A DNA stretch of 64,000 bases from Muribaculaceae bacterium (GTDB lineage Bacteria; Bacteroidota; Bacteroidia; Bacteroidales; Muribaculaceae): positions 1 through 64,000 of the forward strand of contig JAMPII010000002.1 of NCBI GenBank assembly GCA_023662835.1. The letters are read 5' to 3'. This document shows positions 53,492-62,501 of this stretch, one piece after another; position 1 is the first letter of the stretch, and each line of letters begins with the position of its first letter. The position numbers and the translations under genes were made by a program. The notes beneath the pieces are model-generated. The model ran no database searches and was not told the DNA's origin. It saw nothing but the letters and a program-made list of their open reading frames with translations.

Positions 53492-54844
53492 TTAGCTCAA
53501 TTCATGGAATACAAACTCTATACCTTCACGTATAATTTTTTGAAGCTCAAGTTTTGACGGGTCGGCATATTCGCATAAAGCAACATCGGCTGGTAGAATT
53601 TCATATATACCTAATTGTTCCATTAAATCGATATCTTTAGCCAAACAAGCTTTTACAAGGAATTCGACCATAATGTCCATGGGTAGATATTTGTCGTATA
53701 TGCCCGACATAATCATGGCTCTGCGACCACCGTTCAAACGGGCATCGGGACAGAATTTCTTCTTTAAAAACTTGCTTGGAAATGAGCAGCTTTCGCTCAT
53801 CTTGTTTCTCGATAACGATGCCCAACCCATAAATTCCACCTTATCGTCGCCTTCCGGTATCACTGTTACTTGCGTGTATGGGAAGCGTAGTTGGCTGTCG
53901 GCAGGGCTTTTTATTCCTGTAAGCACATTGCCGGCTATAATTCTGACGTGGGTGTGGGTGTCGGCGATTTGATTTTGAAGAATATCAGCCAGTGGAGCTC
54001 CGATTACAGTTCTGATCTGTTCCGGATGTTTTACGCAGCAGCCTGTAACGGCAACTATAGTTGAGTAATCCAGAACGCTGTCGAATACTAATTTCCCTAT
54101 ACGTATCAGGGTGGGCAGGTCGAGAGTCCAAACCACATCGCCTTTATTCACTGGTGCGATGTTGGCAATCTGCACACTAGCATTACCTGCCGGATGCGGT
54201 CCGTTGAACACAACAATTTCAGCTTCCGGAACCTCTATACTCCAGTTATTTCTCACTCCAAGATAAACTTTCCCATCGGTAAGCTTTTTGAGTGCGGCAA
54301 CGGCATGGCGTATGTAATCAGCGTTGTCGACAGCCGTTTTGTCCCACGACGGAGCTAGCGGCGATGAGTCGAAACATGTCACCATTATATCGCGAGGACG
54401 AACCGACGGTCGAGGCACAATACCATAGGGCATTTGGCGAATGAATGACCATATGCCGGAATCGAGCAGCCGTTGCTCAGTCTTTACGGCATCGTCCGGT
54501 GCTTTATCATTAGCTGGGATGGCTGATGCTGAAGTAGTATCATTGTGACCCGACTCTACAGAGATATACAACAACTTTCTCCGTTCGCCACGAGCTACCT
54601 CAACAACTTTGCCGCTTACGGGGGAAACTACTTTAATATCGGTGAATGTTTTGTCGCAAAATAGAGGTGTGCCCTTTTCAACCAAATCGCCGGCCTTAAC
54701 CAGCACCTTAGGAACCACCCCGGGGAAATCGTCGGGGACGATCGCCACTAAAGAGGCCTGAATATCACGTTCTTTAGCGTTGTCGGTTATTGCACCGGCA
54801 AGTTTAAGATCCAGTCCTTTTTTTAACGTAACAATTTTGGTCAT
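53492..54844 (-). CDS. nqrA: Na+-NQR subunit A
   Basis: A 450-residue peripheral subunit, the first gene of the operon. It has an N-terminal lipoyl-like/RnfC-like barrel region (GVVPKVLVKAGDLVEKGTPLF and SPVSGKVVEVARGERRKL) and the GCCVKHPEQIRTVIGAPLADIL segment typical of NqrA. It contributes to quinone binding and contains no redox cofactor of its own. The start at 54844 gives the expected family N-terminus (MTKIVTLKKGLDLKLAG). Confidence 0.95.
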   Translation of the reverse strand: MTKIVTLKKGLDLKLAGAITDNAKERDIQASLVAIVPDDFPGVVPKVLVKAGDLVEKGTPLFCDKTFTDIKVVSPVSGKVVEVARGERRKLLYISVESGHNDTTSASAIPANDKAPDDAVKTEQRLLDSGIWSFIRQMPYGIVPRPSVRPRDIMVTCFDSSPLAPSWDKTAVDNADYIRHAVAALKKLTDGKVYLGVRNNWSIEVPEAEIVVFNGPHPAGNASVQIANIAPVNKGDVVWTLDLPTLIRIGKLVFDSVLDYSTIVAVTGCCVKHPEQIRTVIGAPLADILQNQIADTHTHVRIIAGNVLTGIKSPADSQLRFPYTQVTVIPEGDDKVEFMGWASLSRNKMSESCSFPSKFLKKKFCPDARLNGGRRAMIMSGIYDKYLPMDIMVEFLVKACLAKDIDLMEQLGIYEILPADVALCEYADPSKLELQKIIREGIEFVFHELS

Positions 54845-55047
54845 GACTATTCAAATTCTATAACACAAAGCATAATATACTTTTGGGTAATAGGGAAAGG
54901 AAATATTTTTTAACTATTTAACCAAATTAAGATATTTTTTGTTCAGTGAATCCTTCATCATGTTTGAATTAATATCAAACAAATCTTTAGCCTTGTGGAT
55001 TTTGTACAAAGATAGTAATTTATAATAAATACTAATATGTATGAATG
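54845..55047. other. Left part of the nqrA-hlyD divergent region
   Basis: An A/T-rich, apparently non-coding 203 bp. It should hold the nqr promoter: TATCTTTG on the minus strand at 55007-55014 fits the -7 consensus and would give a leader of about 155 nt before nqrA. No convincing -33 accompanies it. A minus-strand open frame across 54914-55213 has a low-complexity, unrelated composition and is not called. Confidence 0.5.
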
Positions 55048-55055
55048 CATATAGA

Positions 55056-55104
55056 TGTACATTGCTATGTGTACGGTATTGTGTTGAGTGTACGGAAGCG
55101 TACA
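55056..55104 (+). promoter_or_regulatory. Inverted repeats, likely activator binding sites upstream of the hlyD operon
   Basis: Two sites share the half-element TGTAC: TGTACA-N8-TGTACG (55056-55075) and a perfect inverted repeat TGTACG-GAAG-CGTACA (55089-55104). They lie 46-94 bp before the sigma-54-like element, the distance at which NtrC-type activators bind. The regulator encoded sixth in the operon is the obvious candidate ligand; that link is inference. Confidence 0.55.
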
Positions 55105-55147
55105 GTTGCTGATTTGTTACTCGTATGTATATCAAAATTTTATAGTT

Positions 55148-55164
55148 TTGGCACGAAAAATGTA
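55148..55164 (+). promoter_or_regulatory. Sigma-54-like -24/-12 promoter of the export operon
   Basis: TTGGCACG (55148-55155) places GG at 55150-55151 and, after ten bases, GT at 55162-55163 within ATGTA, close to TGGCACGNNNNTTGC. Transcription would begin near 55175, about 20 nt before the ATG at 55195. There is no -33/-7 housekeeping promoter here. The operon itself encodes a sigma-54 activator, which supports the assignment. Confidence 0.65.
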
Positions 55165-55194
55165 TAATAAATAGTAGAATAATACTTTTTTTTA

Positions 55195-56442
55195 ATGGAC
55201 GAAAAAATCTCATCGCAAGAAATTAAACGTGCACGCATGAAGCGGCTGCGTAAAGTAGTTATAGCCGTGGTTGTAATAGCTGCTGTAATAGTTGTCGCTG
55301 TTATGGTTACCAAACCGGGCATAAAGAAGAATGGGCTAAAAATCTCAACAGTCGAAGTTGGCAATCTGGCAACAACAATACCGGCAACCGGCGACGTTGT
55401 GCCGGCGTTCGAAGAGATAATAAACTCGCCAATAACCACAAAGGTGTTAGAAGTATATTGCAAACTTGGCGATTCCGTCGATGTCGGAACTCCGTTGCTA
55501 CGCCTAGATCTTCAAACAGCCGATGCCGAACGTCGCAAACTTGCCGACCAATGTCAGGTGAAAAACCACGAAATTGAACAGGTAAAAATCAGCGACAAAA
55601 CGTTCTTATCTAATCTTGCCATGCAGATAAAGGTGCGGGAGATGTCGGTTAACAAATTATACGCCGAACTTAAGAATGAACGCCGTCTCGATTCCCTTGG
55701 CTCCGGCACAGGCGACCGTGTCCGTGAAGCTGAATTTGCCTATAAAACCGGAGTTTTGGAATTGGAACAGCTACGTAATCAATTGGTGAATGAAACCAGT
55801 ATTCGCGATGCAGGCCTTAAAATGAAACGTTTGGAATTGTCGATGTTGCAACGTCAGCTCGATGAAACTGATAGGATGATCGACGAAGCCCAGGTAAAAT
55901 CGCCCCGTAAGGCGGTATTGACAGCTATAAGCAACGAAATCGGTCAGCAGATTCAGCAAGGGCAGAAACTGGCTATTGTGTCCGATTTGAGCCATTTTAA
56001 AGTTGAATGCACTATGTCAGATGCATACGCCGATAGTGTTTATGTAGGAAGTCCTGTGTTCATTAAGCTTAACCGTGAAAAAATAACCGGTAAGGTGAGT
56101 AACCTAACACCATTGTCGCGCAACGGCTCAATGGCGTTTACCGTCACACCCGATAATGATCATCACCCCCGTTTGCGTTCAGGACAAAAACCGGAAGTTT
56201 ATGTACAATGTGGCGTGATCGATTCTGTAATGCACATCAAAAACGCAGCGTATTACACCGGCCCCGGCCAGTACAAGCTGTTTGTGCTTACGTCAGATAA
56301 TGAGGCAGAGCTTCGAAAAGTTAAACTGGGAAGCAGTAACTTTGAAAGTGTTGAAGTTATTTCCGGCCTTGAAATCGGCGACCGCGTCATAATATCCGAC
56401 ATGAAATCGTATATGTCGCACAACAAATTGAATTTAAAATAA
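55195..56442 (+). CDS. HlyD/MacA-type periplasmic adaptor protein
   Basis: A 415-residue membrane fusion protein that links an inner-membrane ABC transporter with a TolC channel. After a basic N-terminus, one membrane helix spans about 20-40. Residues 50-95 form the first half of the lipoyl-like barrel (GNLATTIPATGDVVPAFEE), followed by a long coiled-coil hairpin (about 105-235, rich in charged heptads), the second lipoyl half (VKSPRKAVLTAI), a beta-barrel domain and a membrane-proximal domain ending GLEIGDRVIISDM. First gene of the seven-gene unit, with a sigma-54-like promoter. Confidence 0.92.
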   Translation: MDEKISSQEIKRARMKRLRKVVIAVVVIAAVIVVAVMVTKPGIKKNGLKISTVEVGNLATTIPATGDVVPAFEEIINSPITTKVLEVYCKLGDSVDVGTPLLRLDLQTADAERRKLADQCQVKNHEIEQVKISDKTFLSNLAMQIKVREMSVNKLYAELKNERRLDSLGSGTGDRVREAEFAYKTGVLELEQLRNQLVNETSIRDAGLKMKRLELSMLQRQLDETDRMIDEAQVKSPRKAVLTAISNEIGQQIQQGQKLAIVSDLSHFKVECTMSDAYADSVYVGSPVFIKLNREKITGKVSNLTPLSRNGSMAFTVTPDNDHHPRLRSGQKPEVYVQCGVIDSVMHIKNAAYYTGPGQYKLFVLTSDNEAELRKVKLGSSNFESVEVISGLEIGDRVIISDMKSYMSHNKLNLK

Positions 56443-56464
56443 ACTAATATACAACATTTACATT

Positions 56465-57136
56465 ATGGAAATAATAAAAGTGAACGGTGTATGCAAGGAG
56501 TACCGTACCGACGAAATCAAGACTATAGCTCTGGAAAATATAAATCTTGATATTCACGAGGGTGAATTCCTGTCTATAATGGGGCCGTCAGGATGTGGTA
56601 AATCAACATTACTAAATATTATAGGTCTTCTCGATACACCAACAAAAGGACGCGTTATAATTGATAATCAGGATACGGAAAAAATGACCGACCGTCAGCT
56701 GACGCATCTGCGAAACGAAAAGCTGGGATTTGTGTTCCAGAGTTTCCACCTAATTCCATCGCTCAATGTTGTTGAGAACGTAATGTTGCCGCTCACCTAC
56801 CGAAAGGGCATTTCCGATAAGGAGGCACGCGATAAAGCCCGTACAATTCTAGAACGAGTAGGTCTAAGCCATCGCCTTCATCATATGCCGGGTCAGTTGT
56901 CGGGTGGTCAATCGCAGCGTGTAGCGATTGCGCGTGCAATTGTAGGACAACCTAAGATCGTGTTGGCCGACGAACCTACCGGTAATCTCGATTCAAAAAT
57001 GGGAGCCGAGGTAATGCAAATTTTACATACACTTAATAAAGAGGACGGCACAACAATCGTAATGGTAACCCATAACGACGAACAAGCTCATCAAACCGAT
57101 CGCATCATGCACCTGTTCGACGGCTGTCAAGTTTAA
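56465..57136 (+). CDS. ABC transporter ATPase, MacB/LolD type
   Basis: A 223-residue ATPase. Walker A GPSGCGKST (about 39-47), Q-loop FQSFHLIPSL, signature LSGGQSQRVAIARAI, Walker B IVLADEPTGNLDS and the H-loop THND are intact. It belongs to the MacB/LolD/YtrE class that drives mechanotransmission through long-extracytoplasmic-domain permeases rather than lipid-bilayer transport. It precedes two permease genes, so a complete transporter would have one ATPase dimer and both permeases. Confidence 0.94.
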   Translation: MEIIKVNGVCKEYRTDEIKTIALENINLDIHEGEFLSIMGPSGCGKSTLLNIIGLLDTPTKGRVIIDNQDTEKMTDRQLTHLRNEKLGFVFQSFHLIPSLNVVENVMLPLTYRKGISDKEARDKARTILERVGLSHRLHHMPGQLSGGQSQRVAIARAIVGQPKIVLADEPTGNLDSKMGAEVMQILHTLNKEDGTTIVMVTHNDEQAHQTDRIMHLFDGCQV

Positions 57137-57158
57137 GAACCTAACACAAATCACAAGC

Positions 57159-58451
57159 ATGAAAATTATTCAGATATTAAAATCGGCAGTTTATCAGCTT
57201 AAAAGCCAGCGTTTACTCACGTGGGTGAGCATATCGGGTACGGCTATGGCGATTTTCCTGATAATGATTGTTGTTTTGCTACAGCAGGTGAAAACAGCAC
57301 CTTTTGCTCCCGAGTCGAAACGCGATCGTTTTCTGCATTATAAGATGATGAGCGTTAACAGCGGAAATGGATATTTCAATGGCCCGGTTTCGTGGAAATT
57401 CATCAAAGAATGTATCCTTCCTCTGGAGAGCGCTGAGGTAAGCACGGCCTATGCAGCAATCCTGAACGACGGCATCGTTTCCGAAATTGGAGGCAAAAGT
57501 GTTTCGGCCGATACCCGAGGGGTTGACCATAACTTTTGGAAAGTGTTTGATTTCACATTTTTATCAGGTAGTCCGCTGAGCGAAGACGATTTCAATACAT
57601 CGCAATATAAGGCTGTTATCTCGGCATCAGTGGCACAGCAGCTGTTCGGCACAACCGATATAGCGGGTCGTGATATAGCCATAAATGGAAATACATATAT
57701 AATATCCGGCGTAGTAAAAGATGTTTCTCAACTTGCTTCAACTGCTTACGCAAAAGTTTGGTATAACTTGTCATCTTCCCCGGAATTTTCATTCAACGAT
57801 AATTATGATTTGTCAGGCCAGCTTTCTGCAACAATATTGGCAAAATCGGTCGACGGTATCTCAGAAGTCAAGGAGGAATTAACGCGTAGGACAGAAGAAT
57901 TTAATAAAACGACGAGCCAGCCCGGCGCTCACGTTGTTTCTCACGACCGTCCATATACACAAGAAGTGGAAGTCTTGGGCACAATGCCTAATCTCGACCC
58001 TGATTATAACGGCGCAAAGAAATTTCGTTTCATTATTTATTTGATTCTTCTGATTGTTCCGGCAATTAACCTTCTGTCGATGACTCAGAGCCGTTTGCGC
58101 CAGCGCACATCTGAGATTGCCATCCGTCGAGCATTCGGACAGAGCAGATCTGCTATTATTACCGACATTCTGCTTGAGAATCTATTGCTGACTTTGATAG
58201 CGGGTGTAATCGGATTGGTAATGAGCATAGTTTTTGCATACGCATTTGATACATTCCTATTCTCGCAGTCGAGCCTGACCAGTATGTCGGTGAATCTGGA
58301 TACCAATGCTTCCATAAGCGAATTAATGCATTGGTCAACATTCTGGTGGGCACTGCTATTCTGTTTCATTTTGAATCTTATCAGTAACAGTATTCCGGCT
58401 TGGAAAGCTTCGCGGACAAGCATAACAGGAGCTTTAACCGGACGTAATTAA
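57159..58451 (+). CDS. MacB/FtsX-type ABC permease, first of two
   Basis: A 430-residue permease. Helix 1 (about 18-42) is followed by a large periplasmic MacB_PCD-like domain (about 45-285), then three helices in the C-terminal FtsX domain (about 290-425), with the coupling segment RTSEIAIRRAFGQSRSAII and the C-terminal PAWKASRTSITGAL. The layout equals a MacB transmembrane part without its ATPase. The periplasmic domain is what contacts the adaptor. The second permease follows after 8 nt. Confidence 0.92.
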   Translation: MKIIQILKSAVYQLKSQRLLTWVSISGTAMAIFLIMIVVLLQQVKTAPFAPESKRDRFLHYKMMSVNSGNGYFNGPVSWKFIKECILPLESAEVSTAYAAILNDGIVSEIGGKSVSADTRGVDHNFWKVFDFTFLSGSPLSEDDFNTSQYKAVISASVAQQLFGTTDIAGRDIAINGNTYIISGVVKDVSQLASTAYAKVWYNLSSSPEFSFNDNYDLSGQLSATILAKSVDGISEVKEELTRRTEEFNKTTSQPGAHVVSHDRPYTQEVEVLGTMPNLDPDYNGAKKFRFIIYLILLIVPAINLLSMTQSRLRQRTSEIAIRRAFGQSRSAIITDILLENLLLTLIAGVIGLVMSIVFAYAFDTFLFSQSSLTSMSVNLDTNASISELMHWSTFWWALLFCFILNLISNSIPAWKASRTSITGALTGRN

Positions 58452-58459
58452 ATGTAGAT

Positions 58460-59689
58460 ATGAACAAATTTCTTTTCCGCCAAATTTTAAATCAATGGCG
58501 TACAAACATATGGCTTATAGTTGAACTCGTAATTGTAAGTACAGTGCTTTGGTACATTACCGACTCATTATTCGTCACATATAAGACGGTGAATGCACCG
58601 CTAAATCAGGATACTGAACATTGTTATCTGATTGATATAACGGCTATTGATTCAACAAGCGCGTTTTATAAACCTGGAGATGAAAACGATTTCATTGCAA
58701 ACCTCTCAGGGGTACTAAATCATATTAAACATCGGCCTGAAGTAGAGGCTGCTTGTCTGGTTTACGCCGGAATGTGGCCTTACAGTCCATACAACAGTTA
58801 TAGTCCATCGGCCTACCAGAATGAAAATGACTCAATAGTATGGACAGAATCAGTATATCGACAGCTTACCACGAGTCAATATCCGCTGGTATTTAAGATA
58901 TATGGTGCTAACGGCGAAACTCCCGAAGACATTGCCGCGATTCTCAAAGAGAATAAATTAGTTATGTCAACAAACGGCTTTGGAAACGGGTTCGAAAAAC
59001 CTGAAAATTTTATAGGAAAGACGATTTACCATGGTCAGCAGATCACGCTGGGTGCTATAGTCCCTCCAATGAGAATTAATTCATATCTCGACCCCACCGA
59101 ATACTCAATAACGAATGTAAGTGTGATTCCTAACTGGGGTATGAATATTGCTTTCCGTGTGCGTGCCGATCAGGATAAGGATATAATACCTTCGCTATTG
59201 GCCGATGTGAACAAATATGTTTCAGGCAACTTGATTATAAGTTCGGTAAAGTCATTTAAAGATATAAAACGATCTGCTGAGTTAAATTATACTAACGAAA
59301 CCCGTAATTTCATAGTAGTTGCAATCTTCCTTTTGGTTAATATTTTCCTCGGACTGCTGGGTACATTTTGGTTCCGCATTCAACAGCGCATCAGCGAAAT
59401 AGCACTTAGGCGTGCCGTAGGGGCCAACACCGGGCAGATTCTGATAAGGGTGATTTCAGAAGGTTTAGTTTTGCTAACCATTGCTACAATACCAGCTATC
59501 GTTCTCGATTTACTGATTGCCAACAATCAGTACATAAAACCATTTGGCGATTATATAAGCATTAATCGGACAGGTATTTGCATATTGATAACATACGCTA
59601 TAATGGCTTTGATTACCACGCTGGGTGCATTGGCTCCTGCGATGAAAGCCATACATATCGATCCCGCAATAGCTCTTAAAGATGAATAG
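58460..59689 (+). CDS. MacB/FtsX-type ABC permease, second of two
   Basis: A 409-residue homologue of the preceding permease with the same topology: one N-terminal helix (about 17-38), a periplasmic domain (about 40-285), and three C-terminal helices with the RISEIALRRAVGANTGQIL coupling motif and PAMKAIHIDPAIALKDE at the end. The periplasmic sequences of the two permeases are dissimilar, so a heterodimer is likely. Its last 8 bp overlap the TolC-type gene. Confidence 0.92.
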   Translation: MNKFLFRQILNQWRTNIWLIVELVIVSTVLWYITDSLFVTYKTVNAPLNQDTEHCYLIDITAIDSTSAFYKPGDENDFIANLSGVLNHIKHRPEVEAACLVYAGMWPYSPYNSYSPSAYQNENDSIVWTESVYRQLTTSQYPLVFKIYGANGETPEDIAAILKENKLVMSTNGFGNGFEKPENFIGKTIYHGQQITLGAIVPPMRINSYLDPTEYSITNVSVIPNWGMNIAFRVRADQDKDIIPSLLADVNKYVSGNLIISSVKSFKDIKRSAELNYTNETRNFIVVAIFLLVNIFLGLLGTFWFRIQQRISEIALRRAVGANTGQILIRVISEGLVLLTIATIPAIVLDLLIANNQYIKPFGDYISINRTGICILITYAIMALITTLGALAPAMKAIHIDPAIALKDE

Positions 59690-61163
59690 AACGACGCGTT
59701 TTTTAGGTTCGCTTTGTGTTGCACTGGCTTCTTTTCAGAATGCCGGTGCTGACACACTGTCGATTTCGCTTGAAGATGCGATAATCCGCGCACGTGTGCA
59801 ATCGGTCGATGCAGCCGTGGCTCTGAACGAATTGCGTTCGGCCTATTGGCAATACCGTACCTATCGAGCCGATCTGTTGCCGGAGATATCATTTTCAGCA
59901 GTTATCCCCGGCTACTATAAACAATATAGCGCGCACGAAGGGAGCGACGGAACCTACAGTTTTGTGCGAAACCATTATCTTGAGATGAACGGAGAACTGT
60001 CGGTTACCCAGAATATATGGCTTACAGGTGGCAAACTATCGCTCAACACATCGCTCGATTTCATGCGTCAACTATCGGGTAATACGTTCAATCGCTATAT
60101 GAGCATACCGGTTGCGCTCACTTTGCAACAACCGGTGTTCGGGGTGAACAATACAAAATGGAAACGCAAGATTGAGCCGGTGCGATACAGTGAAGCCAAG
60201 GCTCAATTCCTCAGCGCGAGCGAAGATGTTGCAATGCTCGCCATACAGAACTTTTTCAATCTTCTTATGGCGAAAGAGAATATGGATATCGCACGACAAA
60301 ACTATCGTAATGCTACAAAACTCTACGTCGTAGCTAAGGCAAAACGCGAAATGGGCAATATATCGGAAAACGACCTGCTCCAAATGGAACTCAATCTGCT
60401 AACTGCAAAAGCCGACAGTACCAGTTGCGAGAGTGCGCTGAAAAATGCCATGTTTACCCTTCGATCGTTTCTAGCTTTTGAAGAGGATGTCGAACTGGTC
60501 CCTATTGAGCCGCTTTCGGTTCCGCAAACCGATATTATTTATACCGATGCAATCGATAAGGCATTGGAAAATAATAAATTTGCAAAGAATCTGCGTCGCC
60601 GTCAACTAGAAGCAGACTATAATGTGGCAATAGCAAAGGGCGATCTTAGACAGATAAATCTTTTCGCACAAATAGGTTTTACCGGCACTTCCCATGAATT
60701 CAGACAGGCCTACGATCCATTGAAGGATAATCAGATTGTTGAGGTCGGTGTTACAATTCCTCTTGTAGATTGGGGAAAACGACGTGGGGCGGTGAAAGTG
60801 GCCGAAAGCAATCGTAAAGTTATTGAAAGCCGGTTACGTAAAGAAATGCAGGATTTCAACCAGAATATGTTCATTTTGGTTGAACGATTCAACAACCAAA
60901 AAATGCAACTCGACTTGGCGCAGCGTGCCGACTATATTGCGCAACGACGCTATGACACCAATGTTGAGACATATATGATTGGCAAAATATCTACCCTTGA
61001 TTTGAACGATTCTCAGTTGAGCAAAGATCAATCGCGTCAGAAATATATAAACGAGTTGTTTCAGTACTGGTACTATTTTTACCAACTACGAAGCCTCACC
61101 TTGTGGGATTACGTCACAAACACCGGTATAGATGCCGATATTGATCGTATACTTAAACAATAA
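59682..61163 (+). CDS. TolC family outer membrane efflux protein
   Basis: A 493-residue outer-membrane channel subunit. A signal peptide of about 23 residues (ending NAGA) is followed by two repeats of the OEP fold, with long coiled-coil helices around residues 35-70, 155-230, 255-300 and 380-450, and beta strands for the barrel (GELSVTQNIWLTGGKL, VEVGVTIPLVDWGKRRG). It would connect to the HlyD-type adaptor. The start codon overlaps the second permease gene. Confidence 0.92.
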   Translation: MNRTTRFLGSLCVALASFQNAGADTLSISLEDAIIRARVQSVDAAVALNELRSAYWQYRTYRADLLPEISFSAVIPGYYKQYSAHEGSDGTYSFVRNHYLEMNGELSVTQNIWLTGGKLSLNTSLDFMRQLSGNTFNRYMSIPVALTLQQPVFGVNNTKWKRKIEPVRYSEAKAQFLSASEDVAMLAIQNFFNLLMAKENMDIARQNYRNATKLYVVAKAKREMGNISENDLLQMELNLLTAKADSTSCESALKNAMFTLRSFLAFEEDVELVPIEPLSVPQTDIIYTDAIDKALENNKFAKNLRRRQLEADYNVAIAKGDLRQINLFAQIGFTGTSHEFRQAYDPLKDNQIVEVGVTIPLVDWGKRRGAVKVAESNRKVIESRLRKEMQDFNQNMFILVERFNNQKMQLDLAQRADYIAQRRYDTNVETYMIGKISTLDLNDSQLSKDQSRQKYINELFQYWYYFYQLRSLTLWDYVTNTGIDADIDRILKQ

Positions 61164-61190
61164 GTCGACGAAAATACCGTTAAAAACTAT

Positions 61191-62501
61191 ATGATACTTG
61201 TTGTTGATGATGATCTGGCTATAAGAAGCTCGTTATCGCTGCTTTTGAAACGGGCCGGTTACAATGTGCAAACAGCCTCCTCGCCCGACGAGGCTATGGC
61301 TATTGCACGCGAAAAACCGTTGCGCCTTGTTATTATGGACATGAACTTTACTCGTGCAACAACAGGCGACGAAGGCTTGATTCTGATGCGTCAGGTGAAA
61401 TTGTTCCAGCCTGATGTCCCGGTAATTCTTATAACAGCCTGGGCAAGCATCCAATTGGCAGTTGAGGGAATGAAGGCCGGGGCATTCGATTTTATGCCTA
61501 AACCCTGGGATAACCATACGTTGCTGCAGAGGGTTGAAACAGCTCTGAAACTAGGCGGAATAGCAACGTCGTCCGACGCGGGTGATTTCGATCGTAGTGA
61601 AATTATAGGTAATAGCAAAGCCTTGACCACACTTTTAGAGAAAACAAAACGTGTGGCCGCAACCGACGCCTCTATTTTGATTACAGGCGAAAATGGAACG
61701 GGAAAAGAGCTGATCGCGCAAGCAATACATCGCAATAGCCTTCGGCGCAACAATCCGTTTGTGATGGTTAATCTAGGCGGCATTTCACAATCGCTGTTCG
61801 AGAGCGAAATGTTCGGCCACGCAAAAGGTGCTTTTACCGGAGCTGTCGAACGGCGCAAGGGGCGTTTCGAACTTGCCGATAAAGGAACAATCTTTCTTGA
61901 TGAAATTGGCGATTTGGACTTGAGCTGTCAGGTGAAGATGCTCCGAGTTTTGCAGCAACACACATTTGAACCGTTGGGTGACAGCCGCCCACGTCACACA
62001 GATATTCGTGTTATCTGCGCTACAAATGCCGATCTGCCGGCAATGGTTGCCGACGGCCGTTTCCGAGAGGATTTATTTTATCGTATCAACCTTATAACTT
62101 TGCATTTGCCGCCTTTGCGCGAACGTCGCGAGGACATTCCGCTGTTGATTAATCACTTTGCTAAAAAACACAAAGTTCAATTCGCCTCCGATGCTATGGA
62201 GTTCCTTACCCGGTTGCCGTATCCTGGAAATATCCGTCAATTAAAAAATATTGTAGAAAGCTCGATATTAATTGCCGGAAGTCCGGTGATTACACTTAAT
62301 GATGTTAAACCGAATGTTACGGAGTTGGAAAAAAATCCGGCGACGACAACGCAAGGATTTACCATCGACGAATTGGAAAAGCAGTCGATTCAGAACGCGT
62401 TTGACGAAACAAATGGTAATATCTCGCAAATGGCATTGAGACTTGGACTCACACGCCAGTCATTATATCGGCGAATGAAAAAATACAAAATCGGACAATG
62501 A
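61191..62501 (+). CDS. NtrC-family sigma-54-dependent response regulator
   Basis: A 436-residue transcription activator. The receiver domain has the acidic pocket VVDDD and the phosphoacceptor Asp50 in VIMDMNF, with Thr and Lys (ITAW, PKPW) completing the site. The AAA+ domain (about 135-370) shows Walker A GENGTGKE (166-173), the sigma-54-contacting GAFTGA loop (213-218), Walker B IFLDEIG (234-240) and the arginine-finger segment FREDLFYRIN. The C-terminus is a Fis-type HTH (GNISQMALRLGLTRQSLYRRM). It lies 27 nt after tolC and overlaps its kinase by 4 nt. Confidence 0.96.
   Translation: MILVVDDDLAIRSSLSLLLKRAGYNVQTASSPDEAMAIAREKPLRLVIMDMNFTRATTGDEGLILMRQVKLFQPDVPVILITAWASIQLAVEGMKAGAFDFMPKPWDNHTLLQRVETALKLGGIATSSDAGDFDRSEIIGNSKALTTLLEKTKRVAATDASILITGENGTGKELIAQAIHRNSLRRNNPFVMVNLGGISQSLFESEMFGHAKGAFTGAVERRKGRFELADKGTIFLDEIGDLDLSCQVKMLRVLQQHTFEPLGDSRPRHTDIRVICATNADLPAMVADGRFREDLFYRINLITLHLPPLRERREDIPLLINHFAKKHKVQFASDAMEFLTRLPYPGNIRQLKNIVESSILIAGSPVITLNDVKPNVTELEKNPATTTQGFTIDELEKQSIQNAFDETNGNISQMALRLGLTRQSLYRRMKKYKIGQ

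Noticed and set aside
54914..55213. Open frame of 99 codons on the minus strand over the nqrA-hlyD intergenic region
   Set aside because: Low-complexity, A/T-driven composition, no family resemblance, and it runs across the sigma-54-like promoter and the enhancer repeats.
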